Assembly (NCBI GenBank): GCA_034435455.1
Contig: DAOTXL010000122.1
Location: 1 to 20,154, forward strand
DNA length: 20,154 bases
Origin: DAOTXL01 sp034435455
GTDB taxonomy: Bacteria; Chloroflexota; Anaerolineae; JAAYZQ01
Direction of reading: 5' to 3'
Position 1 is the first letter of the stretch; each line of letters opens with the position of its first letter. Below are positions 17,498 to 20,154 of the stretch, piece by piece. The notes below the pieces were generated by a model, which had not been told where the DNA came from, ran no database searches, and was given only the letters and a program-made list of their open reading frames with translations. The position numbers were made by a program, and so were the translations under genes.

Positions 17498-20154
17498 ATG
17501 AACACCCAAACGAAACACTGGTATCGGGTGCTATGGGCAAGCCTGTTTCCTTCCTGCCATTTCTTTTCAACCGCGCCAGGCTGGGCGCTGCGCCTGGCGC
17601 TCCTGGTGGGATTGCTCACCCTGAGTGCACCGCTGCCTGCGCCCGTCGCATCCGCCGAGATCGCACCGCCGCTGTTGCAGTTCACCGCGGGCGGACACGT
17701 GGTCGGCTTTGCGCCGACGCAGGTGGTGATGGCGTCGCTCGACCACGCGCTGCGCGTCGAGTTCGTCGGCGCGGCGGGCGTGACGCCCGTGGCGGCGGCG
17801 GACGCGTCCGCAGCCAGCGACGGACTGACGATGGGACGCGCGCAGCCGCTGGGCGTGGTGACCTATCCCGAGGTGTGGCGCGGCGTCAGCATTGAGTATC
17901 GCGCGGGCGAGGGACCTGCCCTGAGCGCCAGCGAGGGGGACATCCTCAAAAGCACGTACACGCTTGCCCCCGGCGCGGACGCGGCGCAGATCCGTTTGCG
18001 CTACAACGTCCCTGTAGAGTTGCAGAGCGACGGGAGTTTGCAATTTGCGTTCGAGCGCGGCTACGTCAGCGAATCCGCGCCGCTGGCGTGGCAAGAGATG
18101 GACGGCGCGCGCGTGCCGGTGCCGGTGGCCTTTACCGTGCTCGCCGGGGGTGAGGTGGGTTTCCGCCTGGGCGCCTACGACCCGCGCTACCCGCTGACGA
18201 TTGACCCGAATTACCTCTGGCACACCTTCTACGGGGATGGTGGTGATTCGGGGCGGGCCATTGCCGTGGATGGGAGCGGCAATGTCTACGTGACGGGCGC
18301 GAGTTACAGCTCCTGGCTGGGGGATGGCAACACCCCTCCGATCCACGCCCACAGCGGGAACGGGAACTGGGACATCTACGTGCTCAAACTGAACAGCAGC
18401 GGCGCCTACCAATGGCACACCTTCTACGGGTCAGCCAGTAGTAGTGAGGATAGTGGCCTGGGCATTGCGGTGGATGGGAGCGGCAATGTCTACGTGACGG
18501 GCAAGGGCTCCGCCTGGTATGGGGATGACGGCCAGAGCCCGATCCACGAGCACAGCAGCTCGAGCAACTGGGGAGACATCGTCGTGCTCAAACTGAACAG
18601 CAGCGGCGCCTACCAGTGGCATACCTACCAGGGGGAGTCCACTTCCGGCCAGGGCCTTGCGGTGGATGGGAGCGGCAATGTCTACGTGACCGGCTGGAGT
18701 GGCGACTGGCTGGGGAATGGCACCACCCCCCCGCTCCACCCCTACAGCGGCGGCGCCTATGGAAGCATCTTCGTGCTCAAATTGAACAGCAGCGGCACCT
18801 ACCAGTGGCATACCTTCTATGGGCCTGGAACTGATCGCGGCTACGGCATTGCGGTGGATGGGAGCGGCAATGTCTATGTGACAGGCGATAGTATCGAGAC
18901 CTGGCAGGGAGATAACAACACCCCCCCGCTCCACGCCTTCAGCGGAGGGAGCGACATCGTCGTGCTCAAACTTAACAGCGCGGGGGCCTACCAGTGGCAC
19001 ACTTTCTACGGGTCGTCCAGTTCCAGTAGTGACACTGGCTACGGCATTGCCGTGGATGCGAGTAGCAACCTCTACGTCACGGGCAGGAGTAACGCCACCT
19101 GGCAGGGGGATTCGGGCCAAAACCCGCTCCACGCCTTCAGCGGGTGGGAAGACATCGTCGTGCTCAAACTGACGAGCGCGGGGGCGTACCAATGGCACAC
19201 CTTCTACGGGTCGAGCGCGGCGGATAGGGGCTACGGCATTGCCGTAGATGCGAGCAGCAACGTCTACGTCACGGGCTACAGTATCGCCACCTGGCAGGGA
19301 GATGACGACGCCAGCCCGCTCCACCCCTACTGCTGGGGGAACGACATCGCCGTGCTCAAACTGAACAGCAGCGGCGTCTATCAGTGGCACACCTTCTACG
19401 GGTCAAATCTGGAGGATAACGGCTACGGCGTTGGGGTGGATGGGAGCGGCTATGTCTACGTGACGGGCCAAAGCTACGCCACCTGGCAGGGGGATGGTGG
19501 CGTCGACCCGCTCCACCCGCACAGCGGATACATCCTCGTGCTCAAACTGAGAGGCACGATGGATACCACGACGGCCATCACCGCCGACACGCCCGACCCG
19601 TCGGATTTGGGGCAGCCCGTGACGGTCAGCTTCACCGTGACGGCAACCCGGGGCACGCCGACGGGCGTCGTGACGGTCACTGACGGACTCGTCTCCTGCA
19701 CGGTCCCTGTCACGGTCAGCACCTGCGTCCTGACGCCGACCATGGCGGGCGAAATCACGCTGACGGCGACCTACGGGGGCGACGCCACCTTCCACGGTTC
19801 GAGCGACACCGAGCCGCACACCGTCAACAAGGCCGACACGACGACAACGATCACTGCCGACACGCCCGACCCGTCGGTCGTCGGCCAGCCCGTGACGGTC
19901 AGCTTCACCGTGACTTCGACCTGGGGCACGCCGACGGGCGTTGTGACGGTCACCGACGGACTTGTCTCCTGCACGGCCCCCGTCGCGGCCGGCGCCTGCG
20001 TCCTGACGCCGACCACGGCGGGCGCCAAGACGCTCACGGCCACCTACGGGGGCGACGCCACCTTCCACGGCTCGAGCGACACCGAGCCGCACACCGTCAA
20101 CAAGGCCGACACGACGACGGCCATCACCGCCGACGCGCCCGACCCGTCGGTCGT
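17498..20154 (+). CDS. Large secreted SBBP beta-propeller / Ig-like repeat protein (3' truncated by window)
   Basis: The frame from the ATG at 17498 is open for 885 codons to the window end; no stop is present. A long signal peptide (about 1-53) has the hydrophobic core LRLALLVGLLTL and a cleavage site near VASA-EI. Residues 55-235 are a beta-rich DUF7948-like domain (LLQFTAGGHVVGFAPTQ, YPEVWRGVSIEYR, YPLTIDPNYL). Residues 238 to about 686 hold seven SBBP-type propeller repeats: WHTFYG, then GIAVDGSGNVYVTG, W.GD..., PLH, and IVVLKLNSSGAYQ. From residue 688, 91-residue Ig-like (Big_3_5-type) units follow (ADTPDPSVVGQPVTVSFTVT, TGVVTVTDG, CVLTPTTAG, ATYGGDATFHGSS). Such proteins are cell-surface or secreted and often adhesive. 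The C-terminus, where a tail such as FLPLILR would sit, is outside the window. The gene is divergent from the BTAD regulator. Confidence 0.9.
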   Translation, partial: MNTQTKHWYRVLWASLFPSCHFFSTAPGWALRLALLVGLLTLSAPLPAPVASAEIAPPLLQFTAGGHVVGFAPTQVVMASLDHALRVEFVGAAGVTPVAAADASAASDGLTMGRAQPLGVVTYPEVWRGVSIEYRAGEGPALSASEGDILKSTYTLAPGADAAQIRLRYNVPVELQSDGSLQFAFERGYVSESAPLAWQEMDGARVPVPVAFTVLAGGEVGFRLGAYDPRYPLTIDPNYLWHTFYGDGGDSGRAIAVDGSGNVYVTGASYSSWLGDGNTPPIHAHSGNGNWDIYVLKLNSSGAYQWHTFYGSASSSEDSGLGIAVDGSGNVYVTGKGSAWYGDDGQSPIHEHSSSSNWGDIVVLKLNSSGAYQWHTYQGESTSGQGLAVDGSGNVYVTGWSGDWLGNGTTPPLHPYSGGAYGSIFVLKLNSSGTYQWHTFYGPGTDRGYGIAVDGSGNVYVTGDSIETWQGDNNTPPLHAFSGGSDIVVLKLNSAGAYQWHTFYGSSSSSSDTGYGIAVDASSNLYVTGRSNATWQGDSGQNPLHAFSGWEDIVVLKLTSAGAYQWHTFYGSSAADRGYGIAVDASSNVYVTGYSIATWQGDDDASPLHPYCWGNDIAVLKLNSSGVYQWHTFYGSNLEDNGYGVGVDGSGYVYVTGQSYATWQGDGGVDPLHPHSGYILVLKLRGTMDTTTAITADTPDPSDLGQPVTVSFTVTATRGTPTGVVTVTDGLVSCTVPVTVSTCVLTPTMAGEITLTATYGGDATFHGSSDTEPHTVNKADTTTTITADTPDPSVVGQPVTVSFTVTSTWGTPTGVVTVTDGLVSCTAPVAAGACVLTPTTAGAKTLTATYGGDATFHGSSDTEPHTVNKADTTTAITADAPDPSV
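19559..20154 (+). repeat. Tandem 273-bp Ig-like domain repeats
   Basis: Unit starts are near 19559, 19831 and 20104, a period of 273 bp (91 codons). Stretches such as gtgacggtcagcttcaccgt are shared exactly. Two full units and the start of a third are visible, and the array continues past the edge. Confidence 0.85.

Overview
The window is GC-rich, about two thirds G+C over most of its length. Protein style points to a Chloroflexota bacterium (Anaerolineae/Caldilineae-like). The signs are large secreted proteins ending in an FLPLILR-type tail, AfsR-like BTAD/NB-ARC/TPR regulators, STAND-TPR ATPases and many intergenic palindromes. This assignment is an inference from family content; there is no rRNA, tRNA or other marker gene in the window.

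Layout: everything up to about 17.37 kb is on the minus strand. From the left edge there is (i) the 5' end of a lipoprotein glycoside hydrolase; (ii) a 1306-residue protein that joins a CPBP/CAAX-type intramembrane protease to a multidomain secreted glycoside-hydrolase-like protein; (iii) a 122-bp MITE-like element with terminal inverted repeats and a 9-bp target-site duplication, lying directly upstream of that gene's -10 box; (iv) a GT39/YkcB-like membrane glycosyltransferase; (v) a GC-rich palindromic repeat; (vi) a STAND ATPase with eight near-identical 46-residue TPR units and an AT-rich patch inside the gene; (vii) the UV-damage endonuclease UvsE; (viii) a small membrane protein; (ix) a nucleotidyltransferase-fold protein overlapped by an 81-residue partner, headed by a decayed VapBC-like pair and a near-consensus promoter; (x) a secreted parallel beta-helix protein; (xi) an AfsR-type BTAD/NB-ARC/TPR regulator. 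The only clear plus-strand gene is divergent from that regulator. It encodes a very large secreted SBBP beta-propeller plus Ig-like repeat protein and runs off the right edge.

Two themes stand out. The first is cell-surface and secreted glycan biology: two glycosidase-like proteins, a glycosyltransferase, a beta-helix protein and a propeller/Ig adhesin, two of which share the same C-terminal octapeptide. The second is accessory sensing, repair and toxin-antitoxin-like content between 6.6 and 12.4 kb, with internal repeats, GC mosaicism and repeated hairpins. The most unusual items are the protease-hydrolase fusion, the MITE that replaces the -35 region of its promoter, and the STAND gene with an AT-rich insert next to freshly amplified repeats.
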